This document shows, piece after piece, positions 48,961-57,994 of a stretch of DNA of 64,000 bases. Source of the stretch: Planosporangium thailandense. GTDB lineage: Bacteria > Actinomycetota > Actinomycetes > Mycobacteriales > Micromonosporaceae. Each line of letters opens with the position of its first letter. The first letter of the stretch is position 1. The position numbers were made by a program, and so were the translations under genes. The stretch spans positions 496,001-560,000 of the forward strand of contig NZ_JAATVY010000001.1 of the NCBI RefSeq assembly GCF_011947195.1, given 5' to 3'. The notes beneath the pieces were generated by a model. The model was not told the DNA's origin. It saw only the letters and a list, made by a program, of their open reading frames with translations, and made no database searches.

Positions 48961-49808
48961 GGGCGATCGTCTCCTCGGGTCAGGATGTAGTAGCCGTCGG
49001 TGGTGATGCGCCGCGCCCGGAATCCGGCCTGGAAGGCACCGCCGAGCGCGTCGCGGACGGCCAGTCGCCAGCGCATCGCCAGGACCGGATCGCCGCGGCG
49101 CATGCCCTCGATGTCGGGCGGAATCCACACCGCCAGCGCGTCGCCGTCCTCGCCGTCCTCCGCGCGGGGCCCGCCGTCGTCGGCGGGTTCGAGGAGGCGG
49201 CGTTCGTGCCGGAGGTTGCCGCCGTCGCCCGGGGTGGGTGCGACGAGATCCCACACCACGGTCAGCCGGTCGGTCAGGTCGGAGCGGTTGACCGCGTCGT
49301 GCATCGGCGGGTAAAAGTCGGGCACGTACTCCACCGCGCTCGCGCCGAGGCGGTTGAGGTTGAAGTGGGCGTTGCGCCGCACCAGCGGATCGTAGGTCCA
49401 CGCCATCGTCGTGGCGCCGCGTTCGAGGGCCCACAGCCGTTGGGTCTGCTTGAGCGCCAACCCCACGCCCCGGCCGGCGTGGTCGGCGTGCACGCCGGCG
49501 ATGAGGGAGTACAGGCGGTCGGACTGCGGTGCGCCACCGACGCCGACGGCGACACCCACGATCGTGCCGTCGGTGTCCACCGCGCCGAGCACACAGCCTC
49601 CGGCGTGACCCAGGCTGGTCAGCAGGTCGCTCTGCAACGGTGACGATTCCACCGCCGTCCCCCAGATGGCGGCCAGCAGCGTGGCCGCCGCGACGCAGTC
49701 GCCCGCGCTGTGCAGCGGGCGGACCGTTACACCGGCCCGCCGCATACCCTCCCGGGCATCCCGTTCGGCTGCGTCACGGGCGCTGGTCAGTTCGCTGGTC
49801 ACCGTCAC
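48957..49808 (-). CDS. COG3375-like GNAT acyltransferase
   Basis: This is a 283-residue protein from GTG 49808; a start at codon 22 (MRRAGVTVRPL) is possible. The acetyl-CoA-type motif is 'VHADHAGRGVGLALKQTQRL' and the family-specific part 'MAWTYDPLVRRNAHFNLNRL' followed by 'FYPPMHDAVNRSD' matches the predicted acyltransferase group usually encoded beside N-acylamino acid racemase. A related enzyme in Geobacillus is a succinyl-CoA:D-amino acid N-succinyltransferase. Here it would N-acylate an amino acid that the racemase then inverts. The L-desuccinylase of that pathway is not evident nearby. Confidence 0.8.
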   Translation of the reverse strand: MTVTSELTSARDAAERDAREGMRRAGVTVRPLHSAGDCVAAATLLAAIWGTAVESSPLQSDLLTSLGHAGGCVLGAVDTDGTIVGVAVGVGGAPQSDRLYSLIAGVHADHAGRGVGLALKQTQRLWALERGATTMAWTYDPLVRRNAHFNLNRLGASAVEYVPDFYPPMHDAVNRSDLTDRLTVVWDLVAPTPGDGGNLRHERRLLEPADDGGPRAEDGEDGDALAVWIPPDIEGMRRGDPVLAMRWRLAVRDALGGAFQAGFRARRITTDGYYILTRGDDRP

Positions 49809-49865
49809 GGGCTCCCGGGTCCGAGGCGTCGCCGCCTTGTCGAGTGAAACAAATACACCAGTGCC

Positions 49866-51368
49866 TCACGTCGCGGGTGTGATGAGGTCGCGGGCCCGCA
49901 GCGCCAGCCACAGTTCCGCGATGTCGGCGGTCTGGCGCAGGTCCCGGCCGGTGATCTCCTCGATCCGCGCGATCCGGTAGACCACGCTCTGCCGGTGGAT
50001 GTGGAGTTGCTGGGACGTGAGCTTCCACGACCGTTGGCAGGACAGAAACGTGTCGAGCGTGTGGACGAGCGCTCCGCCGTGCTCGGCGTCGTGCCGCAGG
50101 AGCCGGCCCAGCACCCGATCTACCACGGCTTGGGCCTCGTTCGCGTCCCTCATCACCGACAGCAACGTCGCGTCGCCGTACCGGGAGATCCGCCCCATCG
50201 TTGCGCCCGCCGTACCGGCCGCCCACACGGCCTCGCGTGCGGCGGCCGGCGCCCGCTCCGGGGTGGCGAGCACGTCGCTGATTCCGATCAGGGCGCTAGG
50301 GCCGAGCCGTTTGCGCACGATGGCCAGGGTCTGCTCGGAGGGCTCCAGCAGGGCGTAGAAGATGGCGCCCCGGCGCAGCAGCAGGTGGCTGATGTCGCGG
50401 CGCCCCAGGCTGACGTGCAACTGCTGGATCCCGGTCGCGCTCGCGTCCCGGACCGCCAGGAGCGCCACGTCCGACGGCTTCAGTCCCCGGGTGCGAAGCT
50501 CGTACTCGGCGTCGTCCGGCGCGAGCCGGCCGTCGAGCAGGTGCGAGAGCAGTTCCGCCCCGATGCGCCGTTCGTGCTCACGGCGCATCGCCCGATGCGT
50601 CAACACCACCGCGGTCGCGGTCGCGACGTGCTGGAGCAACCCGATGTCCGGCGGGGCCAGCCGGAAGTCGTAGGCGACCAGTACGGTCGGCTCGTCGTCG
50701 GGTACCTGGACGGCGAGACCACGGTGTCCGTCGCCGGAGACGTGGATGACGCCGGGAAGGGAACCGTCGTGGCGTTCGATCTCGGCCATCAGACAGTCGA
50801 GGAAGCCCGGCGGTATCGTCGGCGTGCCGTCGATCGCGTCCCGGCCCGTCTCCGCGTCGACCAGCGCCAGCCGGCAGGACATGTCGCGGGCCAGTCGGCT
50901 CAGCGCGGACGTGTGGTCGTGGCTCGCCACCGCGTTACGGACCGTGTTGTAGACCCGCTCCATCAGGGCGAGGCGCTGCGCTTCGTGGCTGGTGTTGCCG
51001 TCGGCCACCGCGCGCGCGATCGCCGCGAAAGCTACCGAGTAGGGGGCCAGGATGAGCGGCAACCCCGCCTGGTCGGCCGCTTCCAGCAGCGCGGGGGTCA
51101 GGTCCGGCGTGTGCGGATCCAGGCCGATGACCAATGCGGTCACCTCGGCGTCTGCCAGGCTGACGAGGAAGGTCTGCTGATCGTCACCGCGGGACGGCAT
51201 GGTGCGCCCGTTCTTCATCAGAAGCTCGCCGCCGACCAACCACTGCCACGGAGTGTCGAGGTCGGAGGCGTGCGCCCATTTCACCGGCGCCGCCAGCCCG
51301 GCGCTGCCCGCCGCCACCTGAAGTCGAAGGTGGGGCATCTCCACGAGGTCGGCGACGGTGACGGCCAT
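49866..51368 (-). CDS. PucR-family transcriptional regulator
   Basis: This is a 500-residue protein from ATG 51368, with GAAGGA about 9 bases upstream. The N-terminal PucR domain (about 1-120) has 'VADLVEMPHLRLQVAAGSAG' and 'WQWLVGGELLMKNGR'. A GGDEF-like/CdaR middle region follows, and the C-terminal helix-turn-helix (about 435-500) has 'LDTFLSCQRSWKLTSQQLHI' and 'HRQSVVYRIARIEEITGRDL'. PucR/CdaR proteins control nitrogen-compound catabolism. It is divergent from the permease operon and upstream of the GNAT/racemase pair, so it probably governs both sides of the cluster. Confidence 0.9.
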   Translation of the reverse strand: MAVTVADLVEMPHLRLQVAAGSAGLAAPVKWAHASDLDTPWQWLVGGELLMKNGRTMPSRGDDQQTFLVSLADAEVTALVIGLDPHTPDLTPALLEAADQAGLPLILAPYSVAFAAIARAVADGNTSHEAQRLALMERVYNTVRNAVASHDHTSALSRLARDMSCRLALVDAETGRDAIDGTPTIPPGFLDCLMAEIERHDGSLPGVIHVSGDGHRGLAVQVPDDEPTVLVAYDFRLAPPDIGLLQHVATATAVVLTHRAMRREHERRIGAELLSHLLDGRLAPDDAEYELRTRGLKPSDVALLAVRDASATGIQQLHVSLGRRDISHLLLRRGAIFYALLEPSEQTLAIVRKRLGPSALIGISDVLATPERAPAAAREAVWAAGTAGATMGRISRYGDATLLSVMRDANEAQAVVDRVLGRLLRHDAEHGGALVHTLDTFLSCQRSWKLTSQQLHIHRQSVVYRIARIEEITGRDLRQTADIAELWLALRARDLITPAT

Positions 51369-51517
51369 GCGGACCCGTCCTTCAGGTGGATGCCTAAGCA
51401 ATGATCTTCCTCGTACGGTTGTCTAGTGTGCCCGTGCCAATTTATAAAAATCAAGTATTCCGCCGCCCATGACCTGGGGCGATGCTGTCAGTTCTATGGC
51501 AGCGTGAAGGAGCGGTA

Positions 51518-53002
51518 ATGGACATGACACGAGCGGATGCGGATTCTGCGCCGTTACGGGATTCGACCGATACGCAGCGCCTCAACCGAGGCTTCAGTTT
51601 CCGGGCCGCCCTGTCCCTCGCGTTCGCGGACGTGTCTCCGATCGTGGCGGTCTACGCCATCTTCACCCTGGGCCTGTTCGCCGCGGGGCCGCGGTTCTTC
51701 TGGGCGTTCCCGATCGTCCTGGTCGGCCAGTTGATGGTCGCCGCGGTCTTCGGCGAACTCGCCTCCCGCTGGCCGTACGCGGGCAGCGTCTACCAGTGGG
51801 CCCGCCACGTGAAGGGCACGTCGTGGGGTTGGGTCGCCGCCTGGGCATACATGTGGGGCCTGACCATCGCGCTGTCGACGCTGGCCTACGCGGCGGCGGG
51901 ATTCCTCATCGAGATCGCGGGGGTGCAGAACCCGAGTCGGACGCTGACCGCCGTCCTCGCGCTCGTGATCGTCGCCCTGGGCTCGGCCACGAACATGGTG
52001 GGCCGGAAGGTCCTGAAGTTGATGGTCACCGCCAGCATCGTCTGCGAGATCGTCGGCTCGGTGGGACTGGGCACGGTGTTGTTGCTGTTCTACCGGCAGA
52101 ACCCGGTCCACGTCCTCTTCTCCGGCGTCGATCTTCACCTCGGCGGGGCGTGGGCGACCGGCCCGATGCTGCTGGCGATCGCGTACGTCGGCTGGTCCTT
52201 CCTGGGCTTCGAGGCGGCCGGATCGATCGCCGAAGAGGTGGAGAACCCCGAGCGCAACGTTCCCAAGGCAATCATGCTGGGCCTGCTGCTCGTGGCGCTG
52301 ATCGTCATGTACTCCAGCGCCGCGCTCATCCTCGCGATTCCGAACCTGGACAAGGTGCTCTCCGAGCAGTCCGGGGACCCGGTCTCCGCCACGCTCGTGC
52401 ACCACTTCGGTGCCGGCATCGGCCGCCCGCTGTTGATTATGTTCGTGGTCGGGTTCCTGTCGAGCTTCCTCGCCGTGCAGGCGGCGGTGTCCCGGTGTAT
52501 CTGGGGTGCGGCTCGCGACCGCGGACTGCCCGCCTCCGGTCTGCTGAAGAAGCTCGCCGGCCCGGAGCGGCTTCCCGTCTACGCGATCGGCCTGACCGGC
52601 GTCGTCGCCGGTCTGCTGGTCCTGGTCGCCGGTTCGGACTTCTACGCGGTCCTGGTCAACTTCACCACGATCGGCTTCTACATCGCCTTCGGCGTACCGG
52701 TGATGGGGGCCGCGCTGGCGCGGCTGCGCGGCACCTGGGTGCCCGGGGCCTTCACGCTCGGCCGGTGGGGCGCGCCCGTCACGTACCTCGCGGCCGCCTG
52801 GATCATCTTCGAGACGGTCAACATCGTCTGGCCGCGGTCGGCGCCCGGCCAACCCTGGTACATCACCTGGAGCATGCTGCTCACCACCGCGGTGCTCGGC
52901 GTCGTCGGCGCGGTCATCTACGCCGTCGTCCGTACGAGGATCGACGCGCCGGTGGGCGACCGCCTCCAGGCCGCGACGGCCGTGGAAGGTGACGCCGCAT
53001 GA
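51518..53002 (+). CDS. APC-superfamily amino acid/amine permease
   Basis: This is a 494-residue permease from ATG 51518 (AAGGAG 6 bases upstream) with about twelve helices. 'LSLAFADVSPIVAVYAIFTL', 'ELASRWPYAGSVYQWARHVK' and 'SFLGFEAAGSIAEEVENPER' are characteristic of the amino acid-polyamine-organocation family. It probably imports an amino acid, polyamine or guanidino compound for the enzymes downstream. It heads an operon in which all five genes overlap by one to thirteen bases. The 149-bp gap to pucR includes an AT-rich patch near 51440-51465 that may hold promoters. Confidence 0.88.
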   Translation: MDMTRADADSAPLRDSTDTQRLNRGFSFRAALSLAFADVSPIVAVYAIFTLGLFAAGPRFFWAFPIVLVGQLMVAAVFGELASRWPYAGSVYQWARHVKGTSWGWVAAWAYMWGLTIALSTLAYAAAGFLIEIAGVQNPSRTLTAVLALVIVALGSATNMVGRKVLKLMVTASIVCEIVGSVGLGTVLLLFYRQNPVHVLFSGVDLHLGGAWATGPMLLAIAYVGWSFLGFEAAGSIAEEVENPERNVPKAIMLGLLLVALIVMYSSAALILAIPNLDKVLSEQSGDPVSATLVHHFGAGIGRPLLIMFVVGFLSSFLAVQAAVSRCIWGAARDRGLPASGLLKKLAGPERLPVYAIGLTGVVAGLLVLVAGSDFYAVLVNFTTIGFYIAFGVPVMGAALARLRGTWVPGAFTLGRWGAPVTYLAAAWIIFETVNIVWPRSAPGQPWYITWSMLLTTAVLGVVGAVIYAVVRTRIDAPVGDRLQAATAVEGDAA

Positions 53003-53688
53003 GCGTCGTCCTCGTGACCGGCGCCGCCTCCGGGATCGGCGGCGCCGTCGCCTCTTCGCTGCGGGACAACGGCTGGACCGTCGCCGGGCTCGACCTCCAG
53101 CCCGCCGCCGGCGTCGCGCTGGCCCTCACCGCCGACGTCTCCGACCCCGCCGCCGTCGCGGCTGCCGTCCGTGCCGTCCGCGAGGGGCTCGGCCCGATCG
53201 ACGCACTCGTCACGGCGGCCGGTCACTACGAGATGCTGCCGGTGTCGGAGATCAGCCCCGAGTCCTGGCATCGGATGCTCCGGGTACACCTGGGTGGCCT
53301 GCGCAACTGCCTGTCGGTGGTACTGCCGGACATGCTGGACCGGGGGCGGGGCTCGGTGGTGGCTGTCACCTCCGAACTGGCGATCGGGGGAGGGGACGGG
53401 GACGCCCACTACGCGGCGGCCAAGGGCGCCATCATCGGGCTGGTCCGCAGCCTGGCCACCGAGGTTGCCCCGCGGGGGGTACGCGTCAACGCCGTCGCTC
53501 CCGGCCCGACCGACACCCCGCTGCTGTCTCCCGACTCGCCGTGGCGTGACCGGGAGTTCCTGGCGACCGTGCCCAACCGGCGACTGACCCGTCCCGACGA
53601 GATCGCCGCCGTCGTGCGGTTCCTGCTCGACGAGGGCAACTTCTGTATCGGGGAAGTCATCTCACCCAACGGGGGAGTGGTGATCTGA
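52999..53688 (+). CDS. Short-chain dehydrogenase/reductase (first of two)
   Basis: This is a 229-residue SDR with the nucleotide site '[20 protein letters not shown]', 'LDLQPAA' for cofactor choice, catalytic Ser in '[13 protein letters not shown]' and '[20 protein letters not shown]' with Tyr and Lys. '[16 protein letters not shown]' and '[12 protein letters not shown]' complete the classical fold. It overlaps the permease gene by ATGA and the next SDR by one base. It presumably oxidises or reduces an intermediate of the imported compound. Confidence 0.88.
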   Translation: MSVVLVTGAASGIGGAVASSLRDNGWTVAGLDLQPAAGVALALTADVSDPAAVAAAVRAVREGLGPIDALVTAAGHYEMLPVSEISPESWHRMLRVHLGGLRNCLSVVLPDMLDRGRGSVVAVTSELAIGGGDGDAHYAAAKGAIIGLVRSLATEVAPRGVRVNAVAPGPTDTPLLSPDSPWRDREFLATVPNRRLTRPDEIAAVVRFLLDEGNFCIGEVISPNGGVVI

Positions 53689-54449
53689 TGGCGCAGGAAT
53701 TCACCCGCGTCGGACTCGTGACCGGCGCCGCCCAGGGCATGGGGGCGGCCATCGCCGCGCGCCTGGCCGCCGACGGCGTCCACGTGGGCGTCAACGACCG
53801 CGTACAGACCCCGCAACTGCTCGACGTGGCCAGCCGCGTCGGCGGCTTTCCCGTACCGGCGGACGTGTCCGACCGCGGCCAGGTGTTCGCCGCCGTCGCG
53901 CAGGTCGAGCGCGACCATGGGCCGATCGGTGTGCTGGTGTGCAACGCGGCGTACATGACGATGGGGGCGTTGACCGAGCACGACGAGGCCGACTGGTGGA
54001 AGGTGGTCGACACCAACCTGTCCGGTACCTTCCACCTGATCCAGGCCGTCCTGCCCGGCATGCGCCGGCTCGGCGGCGGGCACATCGTCATCATCGCGTC
54101 GGAGTGGGGCGTCACCGGCTGGCCCCGGGCCACCGCGTACAGCGCCTCCAAGGCCGGCCTGATCGCGCTGACCAAGACGCTCGGCCGGGAACTGGCGCGC
54201 GAAGGTATCTACGTCAACGCGATCGCGCCGGGGGTGACGGACACGCCCCAGCTGGAGGTGGACGCCGCCGACGCGGGACTCTCCCTGGAGCAGATGCACG
54301 CGGAGTACGCGAAGGACATTCCGCTGGGGCGGATCGGGCAGCCGCAGGAGATCGCCGCCGGCGTCAGCCTGCTCACCCACCCGGACATGGGGGCGCTCGT
54401 CGGACAGGTATTGCAGATCAACGGAGGAACCACCCGGTGCAGGGTATGA
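53688..54449 (+). CDS. Short-chain dehydrogenase/reductase (second of two)
   Basis: This is a 253-residue SDR: '[20 protein letters not shown]' for NAD(P), '[13 protein letters not shown]', catalytic Ser in '[13 protein letters not shown]' and Tyr/Lys in '[17 protein letters not shown]'. The C-terminus '[12 protein letters not shown]' is standard. It is only distantly similar to the preceding SDR, so the two probably do different steps or form an unequal complex. The start overlaps the previous stop (TGATG). The last codons overlap the start region of the ureohydrolase gene. Confidence 0.88.
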   Translation: MAQEFTRVGLVTGAAQGMGAAIAARLAADGVHVGVNDRVQTPQLLDVASRVGGFPVPADVSDRGQVFAAVAQVERDHGPIGVLVCNAAYMTMGALTEHDEADWWKVVDTNLSGTFHLIQAVLPGMRRLGGGHIVIIASEWGVTGWPRATAYSASKAGLIALTKTLGRELAREGIYVNAIAPGVTDTPQLEVDAADAGLSLEQMHAEYAKDIPLGRIGQPQEIAAGVSLLTHPDMGALVGQVLQINGGTTRCRV

Positions 54450-55393
54450 AGAATGAGATTCGTGGCCAGGTCGACGGGATGGTCGTTCCCAGGTACGCGG
54501 GTCATTCGACGTTCGCGCGGCTGCCGCGCCTGGAAGACGTGCCCGGATATGACGTCGCGATCGTCGGTGTGCCGTTCGACACCGGGGTGACCTACCGTCC
54601 CGGCGCACGGTTCGGTCCGGCGCACATCCGCCAGGCGTCGCGGCTGCTGCGGCCGTACAACCCGGCGCTGGACGTGTCGCCCTTCGCACGCCAGCAGGTG
54701 GTCGACGCCGGCGACCTGCCGTTCAACCCGTTCGACATTCCGACGGCCATGACGCAGATCGAGGACGGCGCCTATGAGCTGATCCGCGACGGCGGGCTGC
54801 TCGTGACGCTCGGCGGCGACCACACCATCGCGTACCCGTTGCTGAAAGCGGTCAACCGGGTGCACGGTCCGGTGGCGCTCGTGCACTTCGATGCCCACCT
54901 GGACACCTGGGACACCTACTTCGACACCCCGCTGACGCACGGGACGCCGTTCCGCAGGGCCGCGGAGGAGGGGCTGTTCCTGTCCGGGCACAGCGCGCAC
55001 GTCGGCATCCGCGGCTCGCTGTACTCGCCGAACGACCTGGCCGACGACGCCGAGCTGGGATTCACGATCGTGCACTGCATGGAGTTCCAGCGGCGTACCG
55101 TCGACGACGTGATAGATCGACTCGCGCGGGCCATCGGGGACGCGCCGCTGTACGTCTCCATCGACATCGACGTGCTGGATCCATCTCACGCGCCGGCCAC
55201 CGGTACCCCGGAAGCGGGCGGGATGACCAGCCGGGAGCTGCTCGCGGTGCTGCGCGGGTTCGACGGGCTCAATCTCGTCGGAGCCGACATCGTCGAGGTG
55301 GCGCCCGCCTACGACCACGCGGAGATCACCGGTGTGGCCGCGGCCAACGTGGCCTACGAGCTGGTGTCGCTCGCGGCGCGCAACCGCGCATGA
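54437..55393 (+). CDS. Ureohydrolase (agmatinase/guanidinobutyrase-like)
   Basis: This is a 318-residue enzyme. I prefer GTG 54437, with GGAGG nine bases upstream; ATG 54446, overlapping the SDR stop, is in frame. Binuclear manganese motifs are present: '[17 protein letters not shown]', '[16 protein letters not shown]' and '[20 protein letters not shown]'. Ureohydrolases release urea from agmatine, guanidinobutyrate, arginine or similar guanidino compounds; '[13 protein letters not shown]' is usual in the agmatinase-like group. Together with a PucR regulator and APC permease this points to catabolism of a guanidino compound, but specificity is not readable. Confidence 0.87.
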   Translation: MQGMKNEIRGQVDGMVVPRYAGHSTFARLPRLEDVPGYDVAIVGVPFDTGVTYRPGARFGPAHIRQASRLLRPYNPALDVSPFARQQVVDAGDLPFNPFDIPTAMTQIEDGAYELIRDGGLLVTLGGDHTIAYPLLKAVNRVHGPVALVHFDAHLDTWDTYFDTPLTHGTPFRRAAEEGLFLSGHSAHVGIRGSLYSPNDLADDAELGFTIVHCMEFQRRTVDDVIDRLARAIGDAPLYVSIDIDVLDPSHAPATGTPEAGGMTSRELLAVLRGFDGLNLVGADIVEVAPAYDHAEITGVAAANVAYELVSLAARNRA

Positions 55394-56262
55394 TCACCGC
55401 TGCGTCGCCGGTTCCCTGGCCGGACGGCAAGCGCGCGGCGGCCGCCTTCACCTTCGACGTGGACGCGGAGTCGGGGGTGCTGGGTGCGTCTCCCGAGGCG
55501 GCCTCGCGGATGTCGGTCATGAGCCATCAGGCGTACGGCCCACTGGTGGGAGTTCCCCGTATCCTGTCGATTCTGGAACGCCACGACGTCCGGTCGACGT
55601 TCTTCGTACCCGGATACACCGCGGTGCGCTATCCGCAGGTGGTACGCGCGATCGTCGACGCGGGGCACGAGATCGCTCACCATGGCTACCTGCACGAGGC
55701 GATGGCCGGGCTGAGTGAGGTGGCAGAGGCGGAGATCCTGGACCGCGGGCTCGAAGCGATCGAGAAGGCCGCCGGCGTCACCCCGGTCGGCTACCGCGCC
55801 CCGATGTGGGAGCTGAACTACCAGTCACCGGCGCTGCTCGCTCAGCGGGGCTTCCTCTATGACAGCAGCCTGATGGACGCCGACGTGCCGTACGAGCTCG
55901 CCGTCCGGCCGGGGGCCGTGGAGCGGAACCTGGTCGAGATACCGATCCAATGGGCGTTGGATGACTGGGAGCAGTACTGCTACATCCCTGATTTCTCGGG
56001 CAGCGGCCTGATCGAGAGTCCCCGTAAAGCGGCGGAGATCTGGCGTCTGGAGTTCGAGGGCCTGCGCTCGGTCGGCGGGTGCTTCGTGCTCACCAACCAC
56101 CCTTTCCTGTCCGGTCGCCCGTCCCGCGCCGCCGTCCTGGAGGAGCTAATCGCACACGTGGTCTCGTGCGACGACGTCTGGGTCGCGCCGCTGGCCGAGA
56201 TCGCGGCGTACGTTCGCGGGCTGGGGCTCGTGCCGCGGTCGGTGCCACAGCCGGAGCTGTAG
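55390..56262 (+). CDS. Polysaccharide-deacetylase-family (NodB-like) hydrolase
   Basis: This is a 290-residue protein whose ATG overlaps the ureohydrolase stop. NodB-homology motifs are '[13 protein letters not shown]' with two Asp, '[14 protein letters not shown]' with the metal His pair, and '[20 protein letters not shown]'. There is no signal peptide, so it works in the cytoplasm. The layout resembles Helicobacter PgdA and the PuuE allantoinase branch, whose members cut small amides or cyclic ureides rather than chitin. In this operon it may open or deacylate a nitrogenous metabolite before or after the ureohydrolase. This role is inferred. Confidence 0.82.
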   Translation: MITAASPVPWPDGKRAAAAFTFDVDAESGVLGASPEAASRMSVMSHQAYGPLVGVPRILSILERHDVRSTFFVPGYTAVRYPQVVRAIVDAGHEIAHHGYLHEAMAGLSEVAEAEILDRGLEAIEKAAGVTPVGYRAPMWELNYQSPALLAQRGFLYDSSLMDADVPYELAVRPGAVERNLVEIPIQWALDDWEQYCYIPDFSGSGLIESPRKAAEIWRLEFEGLRSVGGCFVLTNHPFLSGRPSRAAVLEELIAHVVSCDDVWVAPLAEIAAYVRGLGLVPRSVPQPEL

Positions 56263-56286
56263 GGCTCGCCGGCCGTACGAGCGGAT

Positions 56287-56319
56287 CCGGCGTACCGTCC
56301 GGTGTGGACGGTACGCCGG
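56287..56319. terminator. First of three perfect stem-loops
   Basis: The arms CCGGCGTACCGTCC and GGACGGTACGCCGG pair perfectly over 14 bp with loop GGTGT, 24 bp after the deacetylase-family stop. Confidence 0.8.
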
Positions 56320-56328
56320 TCGCGTCGG

Positions 56329-56359
56329 GACGCCGGCCGGGTGTCGCCCGGCCGGCGTC
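56329..56359. terminator. Second of three perfect stem-loops
   Basis: The arms GACGCCGGCCGGG and CCCGGCCGGCGTC pair perfectly over 13 bp with loop TGTCG. Confidence 0.8.
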
Positions 56360-56366
56360 ACGGGTA

Positions 56367-56399
56367 CCGGCCGGTCAACCGGTGGGGTTGACCGGCCGG
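56367..56399. terminator. Third of three perfect stem-loops
   Basis: The arms CCGGCCGGTCAACC and GGTTGACCGGCCGG pair perfectly over 14 bp with loop GGTGG, 22 bp before the end of the convergent dehydrogenase gene. The three stems have unrelated loops but the same 5-base loop size. Confidence 0.8.
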
Positions 56400-56421
56400 G
56401 ATCGTCACCCGGAGACGATGC

Positions 56422-57510
56422 TCACTCGGGGATGAGGGAAACCTTGACCGACTTGGTGCCGTCCGCGACCAGGTCCAGGCCCTCCTGGAACTTCGACAGC
56501 GGCAGCTGGTGGGTGCAGATCTTGTCCATCGGCAGCTTGCCGGACTCGAGCATGCGGATCGCGGCGGGCCAGCAGTGCGGGCCCAGGTGCGCGCCGAGGA
56601 CGTCGAGCTCCTTGTCGTCGCTGATGATGCTCCAGTCGACCGTCACGTTGTCTTTGAAGACGCTGTACTCGACGTACGTGCCGAGCTTGCGCAGCAGGTT
56701 CAGGCCCTGCGGCACCGCGGACGGGTGGCCGGTGCCCTCCAGGTACACGTCGGCGCCGTAGCCGTCGGTCAGGTCCTTGATGATCTGGACCGGGTCTTCC
56801 CTGCCGATGTTGATGGTGAGGTCCGCGCCGCAGAGCTTCGCCAGCTCGAGCTTGCTGTCGGCCATGTCGAGGGCGATCACGTTGGCGGGGAACTTCGCCA
56901 CCGCACCCGCGATCATGCCGAGGCCGATCGGGCCGCAGCCGGCGACGACCACCACGTCGTCGAAGCGGATGTTGGCCCGCTCGACGGCGTGCAGCGCGCA
57001 GGAGAGCGGCTCGGTGAAGGCCGCGTGCGCGGGCGGCAGGTCCTTGGAGATCTTGTAGACCAGGGCCTCAGCCGGGAAGATCATGTACGACGCCATGGCG
57101 CCGGGGGTGCGCCGCTTGAAGCCGTAGAGGTCGTGCGGGGCGCACATGTGGTAGTCGCCGCGCTGGCAGTAACGGCACTCCCAGCAGGGGACGATCTGCT
57201 CGGAGACGACCCGGTCGCCGACGGCGACGTTCCAGCGCTTCGCGGCCTCGTCGTCAAGCGACACGATCGTGCCGGTGAACTCGTGACCGGGGATCACCTC
57301 GGTCTCGGCCCAGGCGGGGCGGTTCTCGTCGCCCCAGAACTTGGCCGCGCCGTGGTAGGCCTTGAGGTCGCTGGCACAGATTCCAACGGCTTCGACCTTG
57401 ACGAGTGCTTCGCCCGGGCCAGGCTTGGGAACCGGCACCTCCTCGAGTCGGTAGTCCATCGGGCCGTGACAGACAACCGCCTGCATCGTGTCGGGAATTG
57501 TGGTCTCCAC
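56422..57510 (-). CDS. eltD: Zinc-dependent erythritol/L-threitol dehydrogenase
   Basis: This is a 362-residue medium-chain dehydrogenase from GTG 57510, with AGGAG 8 bases upstream; translation could also begin at the internal Met of 'MQAVVCHGPMDYRLEEVPVP'. Catalytic zinc residues lie in 'VGICASDLKAYHG' and 'VIPGHEFTG'; the structural zinc Cys set is 'PCWECRYCQRGDYHMC'. The nucleotide site is 'VVVAGCGPIGLGMIAG'. The 'YHGAAKFWGDENRP' segment is, from memory, typical of actinobacterial erythritol/L-threitol dehydrogenases (EltD in Mycobacterium smegmatis), which oxidise tetritols to erythrulose with NAD. It is divergent from the isomerase/importer operon. Confidence 0.75.
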   Translation of the reverse strand: METTIPDTMQAVVCHGPMDYRLEEVPVPKPGPGEALVKVEAVGICASDLKAYHGAAKFWGDENRPAWAETEVIPGHEFTGTIVSLDDEAAKRWNVAVGDRVVSEQIVPCWECRYCQRGDYHMCAPHDLYGFKRRTPGAMASYMIFPAEALVYKISKDLPPAHAAFTEPLSCALHAVERANIRFDDVVVVAGCGPIGLGMIAGAVAKFPANVIALDMADSKLELAKLCGADLTINIGREDPVQIIKDLTDGYGADVYLEGTGHPSAVPQGLNLLRKLGTYVEYSVFKDNVTVDWSIISDDKELDVLGAHLGPHCWPAAIRMLESGKLPMDKICTHQLPLSKFQEGLDLVADGTKSVKVSLIPE

Positions 57511-57827
57511 CGGGTCTGCTCCTAGGGTGTGCGGGCCGTACGGGACCCGGACCTGCGTTCGGTCGGGCGCGCCGACTGGCTCGGCGCGATCCGTGTGGTG
57601 GCGCAGGCGCCGAGTCACGGTCCAACAGATATCAGATGAAGTGTTATGTGCGACAAGGTAGGCCTGCCTGTCCGGCGTGTCCAGTGGGTCGGGACGGAAG
57701 AGCGCCGTATTTCTCCCTGTTGGTGGCCCTTTCCACCGCCGGCCGGAGGGGCAGGTACGCTCCGCGTCACCGCGTTCGGCGGTGCGCTCGGAGCACGATG
57801 GTGCGCCTCGTGAGCGTCAATCCATCA

Positions 57828-57856
57828 CTGACTTATGTGATCCGAGCGGATACTAA
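57828..57856 (+). promoter_or_regulatory. Promoter candidate for the isomerase/transport operon
   Basis: CTGACT (57828-57833) and TACTAA (57851-57856) match the -35 and -10 consensus at four of six positions each, with an ideal 17-bp spacer. Transcription would start near 57863, leaving a leader of about 130 bases. Confidence 0.5.
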
Positions 57857-57857
57857 C

Positions 57858-57879
57858 GTGATTTTTCGATCTTTGATTG
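57858..57879. promoter_or_regulatory. DeoR-type operator candidate
   Basis: An AT-rich patch, unusual for this DNA, contains GAT three times at 7-8-bp steps (GTGATTTTTCGATC, then TTTGATTG). DeoR/GlpR sugar regulators often bind such T-rich GAT repeats. It overlaps the predicted transcription start. A DeoR gene lies at the other end of the locus. Confidence 0.45.
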
Positions 57880-57994
57880 GGGGGCTCCGGGTGCGACTAC
57901 CGGACTCACCGCGACCGTCGAGCAGCGTGGGCGACGCCGCGCGGCCCGGCCGCGACACGGACGACGTCAGGCCGGTTCGACCGCGGACGTCGTC

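Larger units (their letters stand above)
57511..57994. other. 484-bp divergent intergenic region, sugar-alcohol locus
   Basis: No convincing gene is present. The half nearest the isomerase gene has a promoter-like pair (57828-57856) and GAT-rich repeats (57858-57879). The part nearest eltD (57511-57800) has no dyad or repeat that I can name, though it must hold the eltD promoter. Confidence 0.65.
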
